Origin: an uncultured Collinsella sp.
GTDB lineage: Bacteria; Actinomycetota; Coriobacteriia; Coriobacteriales; Coriobacteriaceae
Direction of reading: 5' to 3'
Assembly (NCBI GenBank): GCA_905194675.1
Contig: CAJJTG010000017.1
Location: forward strand, 1 to 42,412
Length of the DNA: 42,412 nt
Positions 34,271-42,314 of the stretch are shown here, piece after piece (the stretch's first letter is position 1; every line of letters begins with the position of its first letter). The notes below the pieces were generated by a model that searched no databases, had not been told where the DNA came from, and saw only the letters and a program-made list of their open reading frames with translations. A program made the translations under genes and the position numbers.

Positions 34271-35506
34271 TTGACCGCCGCAACCACGCCTAAAAGTAAG
34301 TCAACCGCCGCCGCGCTCTCCCCCGCGCGCACCAGGCTCTGCCTGGCGCTGCTCGTGCTGCTGGGATTCTCGCTCGGCTGCTCCGAGTTCGTGGTCATCG
34401 GCATCGAAAGTGACTTGGCGACGGAACTCGGCATATCGCTTGCCGCTGCGGGCCAGCTCATCAGCGTTTTTGCACTAGTCTACGCCATCGCGACGCCGGT
34501 GCTTGCGCTCAGCACGGGGCGCTTCCGTCGTTACCAGCTGCTCGTGTGCTACAGCATTATCTTTGTGCTCGGCAATCTGGTCATGGCGTTGGCGCCCAAC
34601 TTCCAGGTACTGTTTATCTCGCGCATTGTCCTGGGATCCGTCTCGGGCGCGCTGCTCGCCGTGGGCGTGACGTACATCCCCGAGCTGCTGTCCCCGCAGC
34701 AAACTTCGCTTGCCATCTCGGTGGTATATGGTGCGTTTTCCGTGGCAATGGTCTTTGTCACTTCGATCGGCAAGTTCGTGGCCGACACGCTCGATTGGCA
34801 CGTGGCCATGTACGGCACGCTGACCTTTGCCGTTTTGATCTGCGGAGCGCTCGTGGCGTTTATGCCGCGCGCTGGGCAAACCGACGAGCCTGCCACCTTT
34901 CGCGAGCAGGCGGGGCTTCTACGCGAACCGAGCATCATCACCGGCATGCTCATCTTTTTGTTTGGCGTGGGATCGGTCTATGTGTTCTACGGCTACGTGA
35001 CGCCTTATCTTGAGCAGGTGCTGGGCATGGGCACTGTTCAAGCGAGCACCACGCTTATGGCCTACGGCGTGTTCTGCCTAATCTCGAACATCTTGGGCGG
35101 ATGGATCGACGCGCGCTTTGGCATGAAGGCGCTGCTTGTGACGTTTGTGCTGCAGGCTGCGGCGTTACTCGGGCTGTTTGCCGTGGGCGGCACCATGCCG
35201 CTCGCGCTGGTCTTTGTCTTTAGCTTGGCGATGCTCATGTACCTGTTCTCGGTGTCGTGCATCACACACTTTATGGACGTGGCGCGCAGCCGCCATCCCA
35301 AGTCGATGGTACTCGCAAGTTCGGTTGAGCCCATGGCGTTTAACGTCGGCATTTCGTTTGGCACCGCGGTGGGCGGCGCCGTGGTAAGCAGCGTTGGCAT
35401 TGCATACGTAGGCGCAGTGGGCGCCGCGTTCTCGCTTGTGGCCTGGGCCCTTACGCTGGTGACGATCAAGCTCGCCCGCTGGGAGCGCAAGCGGGCGAGA
35501 GCGTAG
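34271..35506 (+). CDS. MFS transporter, DHA1 family
   Basis: 411 aa with 12 predicted membrane helices, drug:proton antiporter 1 type. First helix LCLALLVLLGFSLGCSEFVVIG, then GQLISVFALVYAIATPVLA and the antiporter-type RIVLGSVSGALLAVGVTYIPEL. I prefer the TTG at 34271 with GGAG 8 nt upstream; GTG at 34262 and TTG at 34223 are in frame but lack a spaced ribosome site. It is divergent from the LpdD-Nudix gene and could export the decarboxylation product, or it may be unrelated. Confidence 0.85.
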   Translation: MTAATTPKSKSTAAALSPARTRLCLALLVLLGFSLGCSEFVVIGIESDLATELGISLAAAGQLISVFALVYAIATPVLALSTGRFRRYQLLVCYSIIFVLGNLVMALAPNFQVLFISRIVLGSVSGALLAVGVTYIPELLSPQQTSLAISVVYGAFSVAMVFVTSIGKFVADTLDWHVAMYGTLTFAVLICGALVAFMPRAGQTDEPATFREQAGLLREPSIITGMLIFLFGVGSVYVFYGYVTPYLEQVLGMGTVQASTTLMAYGVFCLISNILGGWIDARFGMKALLVTFVLQAAALLGLFAVGGTMPLALVFVFSLAMLMYLFSVSCITHFMDVARSRHPKSMVLASSVEPMAFNVGISFGTAVGGAVVSSVGIAYVGAVGAAFSLVAWALTLVTIKLARWERKRARA

Positions 35507-35563
35507 GCTTAGGCTTAGCTGCGATACTCGAGCTCGATGATGGCGATCGAAAGGAAACCGCAT

Positions 35564-36010
35564 ATGCAACGTGTACTGTTTATCTGCCACGGCAACATCT
35601 GCCGCTCGACCATGGCCGAGTCGGTGTTTACCGAGCTGGTGCACCGCGCCGGGCGCGCGGGCGAGTTTGTCATCGATTCCGCGGCGACCTCGACCGAGGA
35701 GCTTGGCAACCCACCGCACCGTGGCACCGTCGCCAAGCTGCGCGAGGTCGGGATTCCCGTCGTTGCCCACCGCGCGCGACAGGCGCGTCGCGCGGAGTAT
35801 GGCGACTGGGATCACATTGTCTATATGGATGCCGAGAACGCGTGTGGCCTGCGTCGCATCTTTGGCAACGACCCCGACGACAAGATTACGCGCTTGCTCG
35901 ATTGGACCGAGCGCCCCGGCGACGTGGCCGACCCCTGGTACACCGGCAACTTCGATGCCACCTATCGCGACGTGCTCGACGGTTGCACTGCCATGCTCGA
36001 GCAGATGTAG
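35564..36010 (+). CDS. Low-molecular-weight protein tyrosine phosphatase
   Basis: 148-aa cytoplasmic phosphatase. The P-loop is CHGNICRS (Cys8, Arg14), immediately after the start as usual for the family; the general-acid Asp is in DPWYTGNF near residue 125. The ATG at 35564 has AAAGGAA. It follows the MFS gene by 57 bp in the same direction. Such enzymes often act on bacterial tyrosine kinases of capsule or wall synthesis or on arsenate; here no partner is adjacent. Confidence 0.92.
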   Translation: MQRVLFICHGNICRSTMAESVFTELVHRAGRAGEFVIDSAATSTEELGNPPHRGTVAKLREVGIPVVAHRARQARRAEYGDWDHIVYMDAENACGLRRIFGNDPDDKITRLLDWTERPGDVADPWYTGNFDATYRDVLDGCTAMLEQM

Positions 36011-36055
36011 GTTCGCGGGCGCACAAACCGCGCGAACCACGTCATCGGTATACAT

Positions 36056-36150
36056 TGAGCGTGGATTTTCTCCCGTATACAGATCGAGCGTGGAAAATCT
36101 CCCACTTTGAGCGTTCAAGTGCGCTCTAAACGGGAGAAAATCCACGCTCA
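36056..36150. repeat. 95-bp element with perfect 21-bp inverted repeats
   Basis: Arms at 36056-36076 and 36130-36150 are exact reverse complements (start TGAGCGTGGATTTTCTCC). The 53-bp centre holds a near repeat of the left arm (GAGCGTGGAAAATCTCCCA) and a small hairpin GAGCG / CGCTC. It lies between the convergent phosphatase and TIGR04076-type genes and may act as a two-way terminator. Confidence 0.85.
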
Positions 36151-36151
36151 T

Positions 36152-36481
36152 CTATTCGTCGACGATCTCGACAAGCCAGACGTTCAAGGTGTCGACCTCG
36201 GGGCAGCAGAACTTTGCCGTACCGGGCTCGTTGCCAGGCACGGTTCCGCCATAGCGCAGGATATCAATATAGGGAAAGCCCACATGGCAGGCCATGGCGC
36301 ACATCTTGCCGCGGTCTCGGTCGAAGTCAAAGACGTCGCCCGGCTTGTGACCATGGTGGCAGCGACACGCACCCAGCTGGTCCACGCAGCTCACGCGGAT
36401 ACGCGGACGCTTGCCACGCGGCGCGCCGAGCGGCTTGTTCTCGCCCGCAGGCTTGACGCCGCCCTCGCCAGCGTTACTCAT
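36152..36481 (-). CDS. TIGR04076-family small Cys-rich protein
   Basis: 109 aa, family of unknown function common in anaerobes. Seen: a basic start (RGKRPRIRVSCVDQLGACRC), Cys/His pairs CRCHHGHKPGD, CAMACHVGFPYIDILRYGG and KFCCPEVDT, with many Cys suited to bind metal. The ATG at 36481 overlaps the end of the pyridoxal-kinase-like gene by 8 bp, so translation is coupled. The product's role with that kinase is not known. Confidence 0.8.
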   Translation of the reverse strand: MSNAGEGGVKPAGENKPLGAPRGKRPRIRVSCVDQLGACRCHHGHKPGDVFDFDRDRGKMCAMACHVGFPYIDILRYGGTVPGNEPGTAKFCCPEVDTLNVWLVEIVDE

Positions 36482-37298
36482 GGTCAATCACATCCAGGCA
36501 GGCCTCGATGGGAAGGCCGGCCGACTTGTCCTCTTGGTCGGCATTGCGCTCGATAAGCTCGGCCACCACGCGCATGGCGTCGGCTGTGGCGCGCTGCAGA
36601 CTCCAACCTGCCATAACGCGGCCGACGAGCACCGCCGAGAATGTGTCGCCCGTACCGGGGAAATACACCGGGATCAGCTCGAAGGGAATCGTGAAGTACT
36701 CCCCCGCCACATGGTCGTAACCGATAACCGCGTTCGTACCATTGACTACGGCGCTCGTAATGACCACCGACTTGGCACCCAGCTCGCGCACGGCGTCCAC
36801 AAGGGCGCGGGCCTCATCAGGCGTAATTTGCTCGGCGATAGGCCTATCGGCAAGCAGGCATGCCTCGGTATAGTTGGGCACCGCGTAGTCCGCGCACTCC
36901 AGCAGGTGCCGCATAAGGCCAATCGTGGACTCGGGCACGCCCGCATAGAGCTTGCCGTTGTCGCCCATGATGGGGTCGACGAACACCTTGGTGCCCTTTT
37001 GCGCACGGCGGTGGCAAAAGTCCGAGATGATGCGCGTCTCTTCCTCGGTCACGATAAAGCCGGTCGAGATGGCATCGAACTCAAAGCCGAGCTCCTCCCA
37101 GATGGCAAGACTCTGACGCACGTACTCCGTGGTGTCGTGGATGTAGAACTTGGGATAGTTGAGCGTATCGGACACAAGTGCCGTCGGCAGATTGTGGATA
37201 CGGTAACCCATGTGCGACAGCACCGGCAGCATGGCGGAAAGCGCGACTTTGCCGTAACCGCACATATCGTTGATCAGCAGCAGCTGAGTGTTCTTCAT
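36474..37298 (-). CDS. Pyridoxal/pyridoxamine kinase-like protein (PfkB superfamily)
   Basis: 274-aa ribokinase-fold kinase of the PdxK/PdxY group, which phosphorylates B6 vitamers. Start LLLINDMCGYGKVALSAMLPVLS (substrate pocket), VFVDPIMGDNGKLY (middle), and the anion-hole motif PGTGDTFSAVLVGR near the C-terminus, with the catalytic Asp in GTGD. The N-terminal NDMCGYGK differs from GHVGNSA of E. coli enzymes, so another substrate is possible. GGGAG precedes the ATG at 37298. The next gene overlaps its stop. Confidence 0.88.
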   Translation of the reverse strand: MKNTQLLLINDMCGYGKVALSAMLPVLSHMGYRIHNLPTALVSDTLNYPKFYIHDTTEYVRQSLAIWEELGFEFDAISTGFIVTEEETRIISDFCHRRAQKGTKVFVDPIMGDNGKLYAGVPESTIGLMRHLLECADYAVPNYTEACLLADRPIAEQITPDEARALVDAVRELGAKSVVITSAVVNGTNAVIGYDHVAGEYFTIPFELIPVYFPGTGDTFSAVLVGRVMAGWSLQRATADAMRVVAELIERNADQEDKSAGLPIEACLDVIDHE

Positions 37299-37721
37299 GA
37301 GGGTCTCCCTTGTTTCGGGTGCGGCGCGGCAGCGCCACAGTGCGACTAAGTGTAGCGCAGGAGGCATCGTGAGCGGTCGCTAGGGTCGCGAAGAGCGCAT
37401 TGTTGCGGATAGGTTTCGGAAATGGGGACTGTTTGCTCCATAACGGCCCAGTTGATACTACTCATATAGTGCCATTTCAAAACTATGCCTATTTACTACG
37501 TTTAACCGCCCACCTCCAACCACAACAAATTTCGCTCCGACAAAACCGCAGGTAGATAGCTTGCGTTTTTTCAGAAACAGCTGTTGTGGTCAGCGATGCT
37601 GGATTCATCGTAGTAATTAGGCATAGTTTTTGGCAAGGCCGCTTCGAAAGGCATCATCGCAGCCCAAAACGATACCTTTTCCTTCGTCCCCAAGGGATCA
37701 GATTGCCGCTTAGGAGCGTTT
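37299..37721. other. Gene-free stretch with inverted repeats
   Basis: No convincing gene. It holds a fragment near 37420 (GGGGACTGTTTGCTCC) like the strings found at other gene ends, and the large inverted repeat at 37479-37630. A plus-strand open frame at 37586-37783 runs through the repeat and is probably not translated. Confidence 0.6.
37479..37630. repeat. 152-bp imperfect inverted repeat (MITE-like)
   Basis: Terminal arms 37479-37500 (AAAACTATGCCTATTTACTA...) and 37609-37630 pair over 22 bp with one mismatch. Inner arms ACCACAACA (37519-37527) and TGTTGTGGT (37582-37590) pair perfectly, and both inner arms are exactly 18 bp from the outer arms. AT-rich compared with nearby genes. No transposase inside. 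Confidence 0.75.
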
Positions 37722-37768
37722 GCAGCGTCGAGCGGTTACGGCGTTTGGTAAAACGCCGTAACTTAATA
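37722..37768. repeat. Fragment of the dispersed structured repeat, copy 4
   Basis: GCAGCGTCGAG, then a 28-nt hairpin (GTTACGGCG / CGCCGTAAC) identical to that of copy 1. The long nested hairpin part is missing, and no minus-strand gene ends here. Confidence 0.8.
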
Positions 37769-37779
37769 AGTTTGGTACC

Positions 37780-37808
37780 TTGACATTTATTTCTTGCACT
37801 CCTAAATT
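37780..37808 (+). promoter_or_regulatory. Promoter of the marR-ABC exporter operon
   Basis: A perfect TTGACA, a 17-bp spacer and TAAATT (5/6 of the -10 consensus), about 50 bp upstream of the marR ATG. Confidence 0.85.
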
Positions 37809-37842
37809 AGTTAGGCACAAAACAATTGCACTACCTAACTAA
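37807..37842. promoter_or_regulatory. Inverted repeat at the marR promoter (candidate MarR operator)
   Basis: TTAGTTAGG (37807-37815) and CCTAACTAA (37834-37842) are perfect inverted repeats 18 bp apart. The left arm overlaps the -10 box, the right arm is next to the ribosome site; both fit repression by the MarR protein encoded downstream. Confidence 0.7.
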
Positions 37843-37858
37843 AGAAAGGAGCGACACC

Positions 37859-38365
37859 ATGTGCGATGACCACATCGGCCTCTGCCCCCACACGCCGGGC
37901 GGCGACCCCCATGAACCCGCAGATGCGCCCGCGGCACAGTCCCAATCAGACGCGCTCGCCAAGCACATCCTAAACGGGCTGGGCTTCTGCGGCCACTTTC
38001 TGCACTTTCACGGCGGCGGCGCCTCGGGAAAGGCCCCCATCGTTTGCTTGCTCGCCAAGCAGCCAAACGGCGAGATGTCACAGCAGGAACTAGGCCTGCA
38101 CTTTGATCTTAAGCCCGGTTCGCTTTCCGAGATTCTCTCCAAGATCGAATGCGCCGGCCTTATCGAACGCAGTCGCAATCCCAAAGACCGCCGGCAGCTC
38201 ACCATCCGCCTGACCGAAGCGGGATGGGAAAAGGCCCGCGTTGAGCAGGCCGCCCGCATTCGCTTTAGAGAGCAGGCCTTTAGCGCGCTCACCCACGACG
38301 AGCGCGAGGACCTCGCCGAAATGCTCGAGAAAATCCGTGTAACCTGGGAGGAACTGGATGATTAA
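37859..38365 (+). CDS. MarR-family regulator with Cys/His-rich N-terminus
   Basis: 168-aa winged-helix regulator. The DNA-binding part is at about 58-128 (KAPIVCLLAKQPNGEMSQQE, LGLHFDLKPGSLSEILSKIE, RSRNPKDRRQLTIRLTEAG), with the usual basic wing. The first 52 residues are unusual: MCDDHIGLCPHTPGGDPHEP (Cys2, His5, Cys9, His11, His18) and GFCGHFLHFHGGG (Cys44, His46, His49, His51), which could bind a metal or heme. The ATG at 37859 has GGAG. Its last codons overlap the start of the first ABC half-transporter, so it is almost surely the local regulator of the exporter. Confidence 0.9.
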   Translation: MCDDHIGLCPHTPGGDPHEPADAPAAQSQSDALAKHILNGLGFCGHFLHFHGGGASGKAPIVCLLAKQPNGEMSQQELGLHFDLKPGSLSEILSKIECAGLIERSRNPKDRRQLTIRLTEAGWEKARVEQAARIRFREQAFSALTHDEREDLAEMLEKIRVTWEELDD

Positions 38366-40181
38366 AACTCTCATGGGCAGCATCCGCGATTACATGAAGG
38401 TCACGATCGCCACGCCGCTGCTGGTGCTTGGCGAGGTAATCTGCCAGATGATGATCCCGTTTATCACCGCCGACATGATCGACGCCATCAAGGACGGCAC
38501 CGCCGTTACCGAGATGTTGCCCACCGCCGGCCTTCTCGTACTCATCGCGCTGACGTCACTCGCCTTTGGCGCCGCAGCTGGCATCACCTGCAGCCATGCC
38601 AGCTGCGGCTTTGCCAAGAACCTGCGTCGCGACCTGTTCTACAAGATCCAGACGTTCAGCTTTGCCAACATCGACGAGTTCTCGAGCTCCTCGCTCGTCA
38701 CGCGCCTGACCACCGATATCAACAACGTGCAGCAGGCCTTTATGATGATCATCCGTATCGCCGTGCGCGCGCCGCTGGTATTGATCTTCGCCTTTACCAT
38801 GGCGTTTATCATGGGCGGCAGCGTCGCCATGGTCTACCTGGTCATCATTCCGCTGCTGGGCTTTGGACTGTTCTTTATCATCTTTAAGGTGCGCCCCATC
38901 TTCTCGCGCGTGTTCCACAAGTACGATGCCCTTAACGAGTCCGTCGAGGAAAACGTCACCGGCATGCGCGTGGTCAAGAGCTATGTGCGCGAAGACTTTG
39001 AGAAGGAGAAGTTCGCGACCGCCGCGCGCGACGTCCAGATGGACTTCACCCGCGCCGAAAAGCTACTCGCCTTCAATAACCCCATGATGAACATCTGCGT
39101 CAACGGCGCGTTTGTCGTCATCATCTACCTGGGCTCCAAGCTCATCATCACGAGCCAGGGCACGCTGTTCGACGTGGGCCAGCTCTCCTCGACCTTTACC
39201 TATGGCTTCCAGATTCTGATGAGCCTGATGCAGCTGTCGATGATCTTTGTCATGGTGACCATGGCCGACGAATCGGCACACCGCATTGCCGAGGTGCTGG
39301 CCGCCGAGCCCACGATCGCCGATCCCGCCGAGCCCGTGCTCGAGGTTGCCGACGGTTCCATCGACTTTGACCACGTGAGCTTTAAGTATTCCAAGCATGC
39401 GAAGCGCCAGGCGCTCGACGATATCGACCTGCACATTACGAGCGGCGAGACCATCGGCATCATCGGCGGCACCGGCTCGGCCAAGTCCACACTCGTTAAC
39501 CTCATCGCCCGCCTGTACGATGTCACCGAGGGCACCGTGCGCGTCGGCGGCGTGGACGTGCGCAACTACGATCTGGACGCGCTGCGCCACCAGGTGGCCA
39601 TGGTGCTGCAGAAAAACGTGCTGTTTAGCGGCACCATCGCCGAGAACCTGCGCTGGGGCGACCCGAACGCCACCGACGAGGAAGTCCGCGAGGCGGCGCA
39701 TCTGGCCTGCGCCGACGAGTTTGTCGACGGCTTCCCCAAGGGCTACGACACCTGGATCGAGCAGGGCGGCTCCAACGTTTCCGGCGGCCAGAAGCAGCGC
39801 CTGTGCATCGCGCGTGCCCTGCTGCGTCGCCCCAAGATCTTGATCCTGGACGACTCCACGAGCGCCGTCGACACCAAGACCGACGCCAAGATCCGCGAGG
39901 GCCTGGCGAGCTACCTGCCCAACACGACCAAGCTCATCATCGCCCAGCGCATCAGCTCCGTGCAGGACGCCGACCGCATCATCGTCATGGAGGGCGGCCG
40001 CATCAAGGACATCGGCAACCATGACGAGCTGCTCAAGACGAGCGAGATCTACCGCGAGACCTTTACCTCGCAAAACAAGATGAGTGCCGCGGGCGAGGAG
40101 GCGGCCGAGACCGTCGCAGCCGACACCGAGGCATCCGCACCGCAAGCTCAGACCCAGAAAGGAGGCGAGGCACATGAGTAA
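38358..40181 (+). CDS. ABC exporter half-transporter with degenerate ATP site
   Basis: 607 aa: six membrane helices (about 15-310), then a nucleotide-binding domain (335-575). Walker A is GGTGSAKS (370-377, Ala for the second Gly), signature VSGGQ (474-478), Walker B ILILDDS with Asp499 where the catalytic Glu normally stands, so its own site is degenerate. The last 30 residues are Ala/Glu-rich. The start overlaps the marR stop by 8 bp and the next half-transporter overlaps its end by 8 bp, so all three are translationally coupled. Type: heterodimeric multidrug or lipid-linked exporter; substrate unknown. Confidence 0.93.
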   Translation: MIKTLMGSIRDYMKVTIATPLLVLGEVICQMMIPFITADMIDAIKDGTAVTEMLPTAGLLVLIALTSLAFGAAAGITCSHASCGFAKNLRRDLFYKIQTFSFANIDEFSSSSLVTRLTTDINNVQQAFMMIIRIAVRAPLVLIFAFTMAFIMGGSVAMVYLVIIPLLGFGLFFIIFKVRPIFSRVFHKYDALNESVEENVTGMRVVKSYVREDFEKEKFATAARDVQMDFTRAEKLLAFNNPMMNICVNGAFVVIIYLGSKLIITSQGTLFDVGQLSSTFTYGFQILMSLMQLSMIFVMVTMADESAHRIAEVLAAEPTIADPAEPVLEVADGSIDFDHVSFKYSKHAKRQALDDIDLHITSGETIGIIGGTGSAKSTLVNLIARLYDVTEGTVRVGGVDVRNYDLDALRHQVAMVLQKNVLFSGTIAENLRWGDPNATDEEVREAAHLACADEFVDGFPKGYDTWIEQGGSNVSGGQKQRLCIARALLRRPKILILDDSTSAVDTKTDAKIREGLASYLPNTTKLIIAQRISSVQDADRIIVMEGGRIKDIGNHDELLKTSEIYRETFTSQNKMSAAGEEAAETVAADTEASAPQAQTQKGGEAHE

Positions 40182-42093
40182 GGCAGCTACCGCCGAGCGC
40201 GCGCGCAACCGCAAGGGCGGCACTATGACGCGCCTGATCAAGATGCTCTTTGGCTTCTACCCGGTGCTTTTGCCCCTCGTCGTCGCCGGCGTTGTGCTCT
40301 GCGCCATCATCAACTCCATCGGCGCGACGTTTCTCCAGAGCGCGCTGCAGGTCATTAGCGAATCGTGGCAGTCGGGCGACTGGACGGCCGCGCAGCCCAA
40401 GATTCTGAAGCTCGTGACCACCCTCGGCTGCATCTACGCCGTGGGCGTCGCCTCCTCGCTCTTCTGGAACCGCGCCATGGCCGTCATCACGCAAGGCTCG
40501 CTCGAGAAGCTGCGCGAAAAGATGTTCAACCGCATGCAGGACCTGCCGATTCGCTACTTCGACACGCACCAGCGCGGCGACATCATGAGCCACTACACCA
40601 ACGACATCGACACGCTGCGTCAGATGATCAGCCAGTCACTGCCCAACCTGCTCATGACGATCATCGTCATCGTCACCGTGTTCTTCATCATGCTGTATTA
40701 CAGCGTGTGGATGTGCCTGGTCATCATTGCCGGCGTCGCCTTTATGACCTTTATGACCAAGCTGCTCGGCTCCAACTCCGCGCGCTTCTTTATCGCGCAG
40801 CAGACCGAGCTCGGCGTGGTCGAGGGCCATATCGAGGAAGTCATGAACGGCCAGAAAGTCGTCAAGGCGTTCTGTCACGAGTCCGCCGCCGAGGCCGATT
40901 TTGACGAGCGCAACGAGAAGCTCTTCGAGGTCTCGCAGAAGGCCAACATGTACGCCAACATCCTCATGCCGATCCTCGGGAACCTGGGCGACTTGCTCTA
41001 CGTGCTGGTCGCGCTGATCGGCGGCATCTTCCTGGCGCTGGGCGTGCCCAACCTGAGCCTCTCGGGCATGGCGCTCTCCATCGCCGTCGTGGTGCCGTTC
41101 CTTAACATGACCAAGCAGTTCTGCGGCCAGATCGGCCAGATCTCGCAGCAGATCAACGCCGTGGTCATGGGCCTTGCCGGAGCCGAGCGTATCTTTGAGC
41201 TGCTCGACGAGGAGCCCGAGGCCGACGAGGGCTACGTGACGCTCGTCAACGCACAGGTGAATCCCGACACCTGGCAGCTCGAGGAGGCCGACCACCGCAC
41301 CGGCATGTGGGCCTGGAAGCACCCACACCGTGCAACGGGCGAGATCGAGTACGTGCCGCTGCGTGGCGACCTGGTCATGGACAACGTGGACTTTGGCTAT
41401 ACGCCCGACCACGAGGTGTTGCACGGCGTGTCCGTATACGCCAAGCCGGGCCAGAAGGTCGCGTTTGTCGGTGCCACCGGTGCCGGTAAGACGACCATCA
41501 CCAACCTCATCAACCGCTTCTATGACATCGCCGACGGCAAGATCCGCTACGACGGCATCAACGTCAACAAGATTCGCAAGTCCGACCTGCGCCGTTCGCT
41601 GGGCGTGGTACTGCAGGACGTGAACCTGTTCACTGGCACCGTGATGGACAACATCCGCTACGGCAACCTGAGCGCCACCGACGAGGAGTGCATCGCGGCG
41701 GCAAAGCTCGCGGGCGCGGACGACTTTATCACCCGCCTGCCCGACGGCTACGACACGATGCTCACCGGCAACGGCGCACAGCTGTCGCAGGGTCAGCGCC
41801 AGCTGATCTCGATCGCACGCGCCGCCGTCGCCGATCCGCCGGCAATGATTCTGGACGAGGCCACGTCGAGCATCGACACCCGCACCGAGGCCATCGTGCA
41901 GGAGGGCATGGACAAGCTCATGGAGGGCCGCACGACATTTGTCATCGCGCACCGCTTGTCCACCGTGCGCAATTCCGACGCGATCATCTGCCTGGACCAC
42001 GGCCGTATCATCGAGCGCGGCAACCACGACGAGCTGATTGCCAAGCGCGGGTACTACTACCAGCTCTACACCGGAGCGTTTGAGCTGGAGTAG
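40174..42093 (+). CDS. ABC exporter half-transporter with canonical ATP site
   Basis: 639 aa partner of the preceding protein. Six membrane helices (about 20-340), a linker of about 60 extra residues before the ATPase (VNPDTWQLEEADHRTGMW region), and an ATP domain with Walker A GATGAGKT (433-440), signature LSQGQ (537-541, Gln for Gly) and Walker B MILDEA with the catalytic Glu562. Together with the partner the pair makes one full ATP site (this Walker B with VSGGQ) and one degenerate site (Asp499 with LSQGQ), the known pattern of heterodimeric exporters. The ATG at 40174 has a perfect GGAGG. Followed by a large inverted repeat and terminator. Confidence 0.94.
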   Translation: MSKAATAERARNRKGGTMTRLIKMLFGFYPVLLPLVVAGVVLCAIINSIGATFLQSALQVISESWQSGDWTAAQPKILKLVTTLGCIYAVGVASSLFWNRAMAVITQGSLEKLREKMFNRMQDLPIRYFDTHQRGDIMSHYTNDIDTLRQMISQSLPNLLMTIIVIVTVFFIMLYYSVWMCLVIIAGVAFMTFMTKLLGSNSARFFIAQQTELGVVEGHIEEVMNGQKVVKAFCHESAAEADFDERNEKLFEVSQKANMYANILMPILGNLGDLLYVLVALIGGIFLALGVPNLSLSGMALSIAVVVPFLNMTKQFCGQIGQISQQINAVVMGLAGAERIFELLDEEPEADEGYVTLVNAQVNPDTWQLEEADHRTGMWAWKHPHRATGEIEYVPLRGDLVMDNVDFGYTPDHEVLHGVSVYAKPGQKVAFVGATGAGKTTITNLINRFYDIADGKIRYDGINVNKIRKSDLRRSLGVVLQDVNLFTGTVMDNIRYGNLSATDEECIAAAKLAGADDFITRLPDGYDTMLTGNGAQLSQGQRQLISIARAAVADPPAMILDEATSSIDTRTEAIVQEGMDKLMEGRTTFVIAHRLSTVRNSDAIICLDHGRIIERGNHDELIAKRGYYYQLYTGAFELE

Positions 42094-42107
42094 CACTGGT
42101 TACTGAC

Positions 42108-42210
42108 GGAGGGCCCCGGGGTGGCGGGGCAATTCCTCCGTGCTCAAACATTCTCGCTGCGCTGCGAAACGGCGCGCGGAGGAAATACCCCGCCACCCCG
42201 GGGCCCCTCC
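42108..42210. repeat. 103-bp GC-rich inverted repeat after the ABC exporter operon
   Basis: Arms 42108-42140 and 42177-42210 pair as GGAGGGCCCCGGGGTGGC / GCCACCCCGGGGCCCCTCC and further TTCCTCCG / CGGAGGAA, with a few mismatches over about 33 bp. The 36-bp loop is AT-richer. Lies 14 bp past the exporter stop. Confidence 0.85.
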
Positions 42211-42253
42211 TGCGCGCAATCAGCCCGTCGTTTAGAACGGAATAAAAGTTTGT

Positions 42254-42286
42254 GAGGCCCTGGCCGGTTGGTCAGGGCCTCGTTTT
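42254..42286. terminator. Terminator between convergent genes
   Basis: Perfect 9-bp arms GAGGCCCTG / CAGGGCCTC around a 10-nt loop, then GTTTT on the plus strand. It can end the ABC exporter transcript and possibly also the converging minus-strand gene. Confidence 0.8.
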
Positions 42287-42314
42287 GTAAGGAGCTAAAA
42301 AGCTCCGTCCCAAA

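Noticed and set aside
37586..37783. A 65-codon plus-strand frame upstream of marR
   Set aside because: It consists mostly of the inverted repeat and the repeat fragment, so the open frame follows from repeat sequence.
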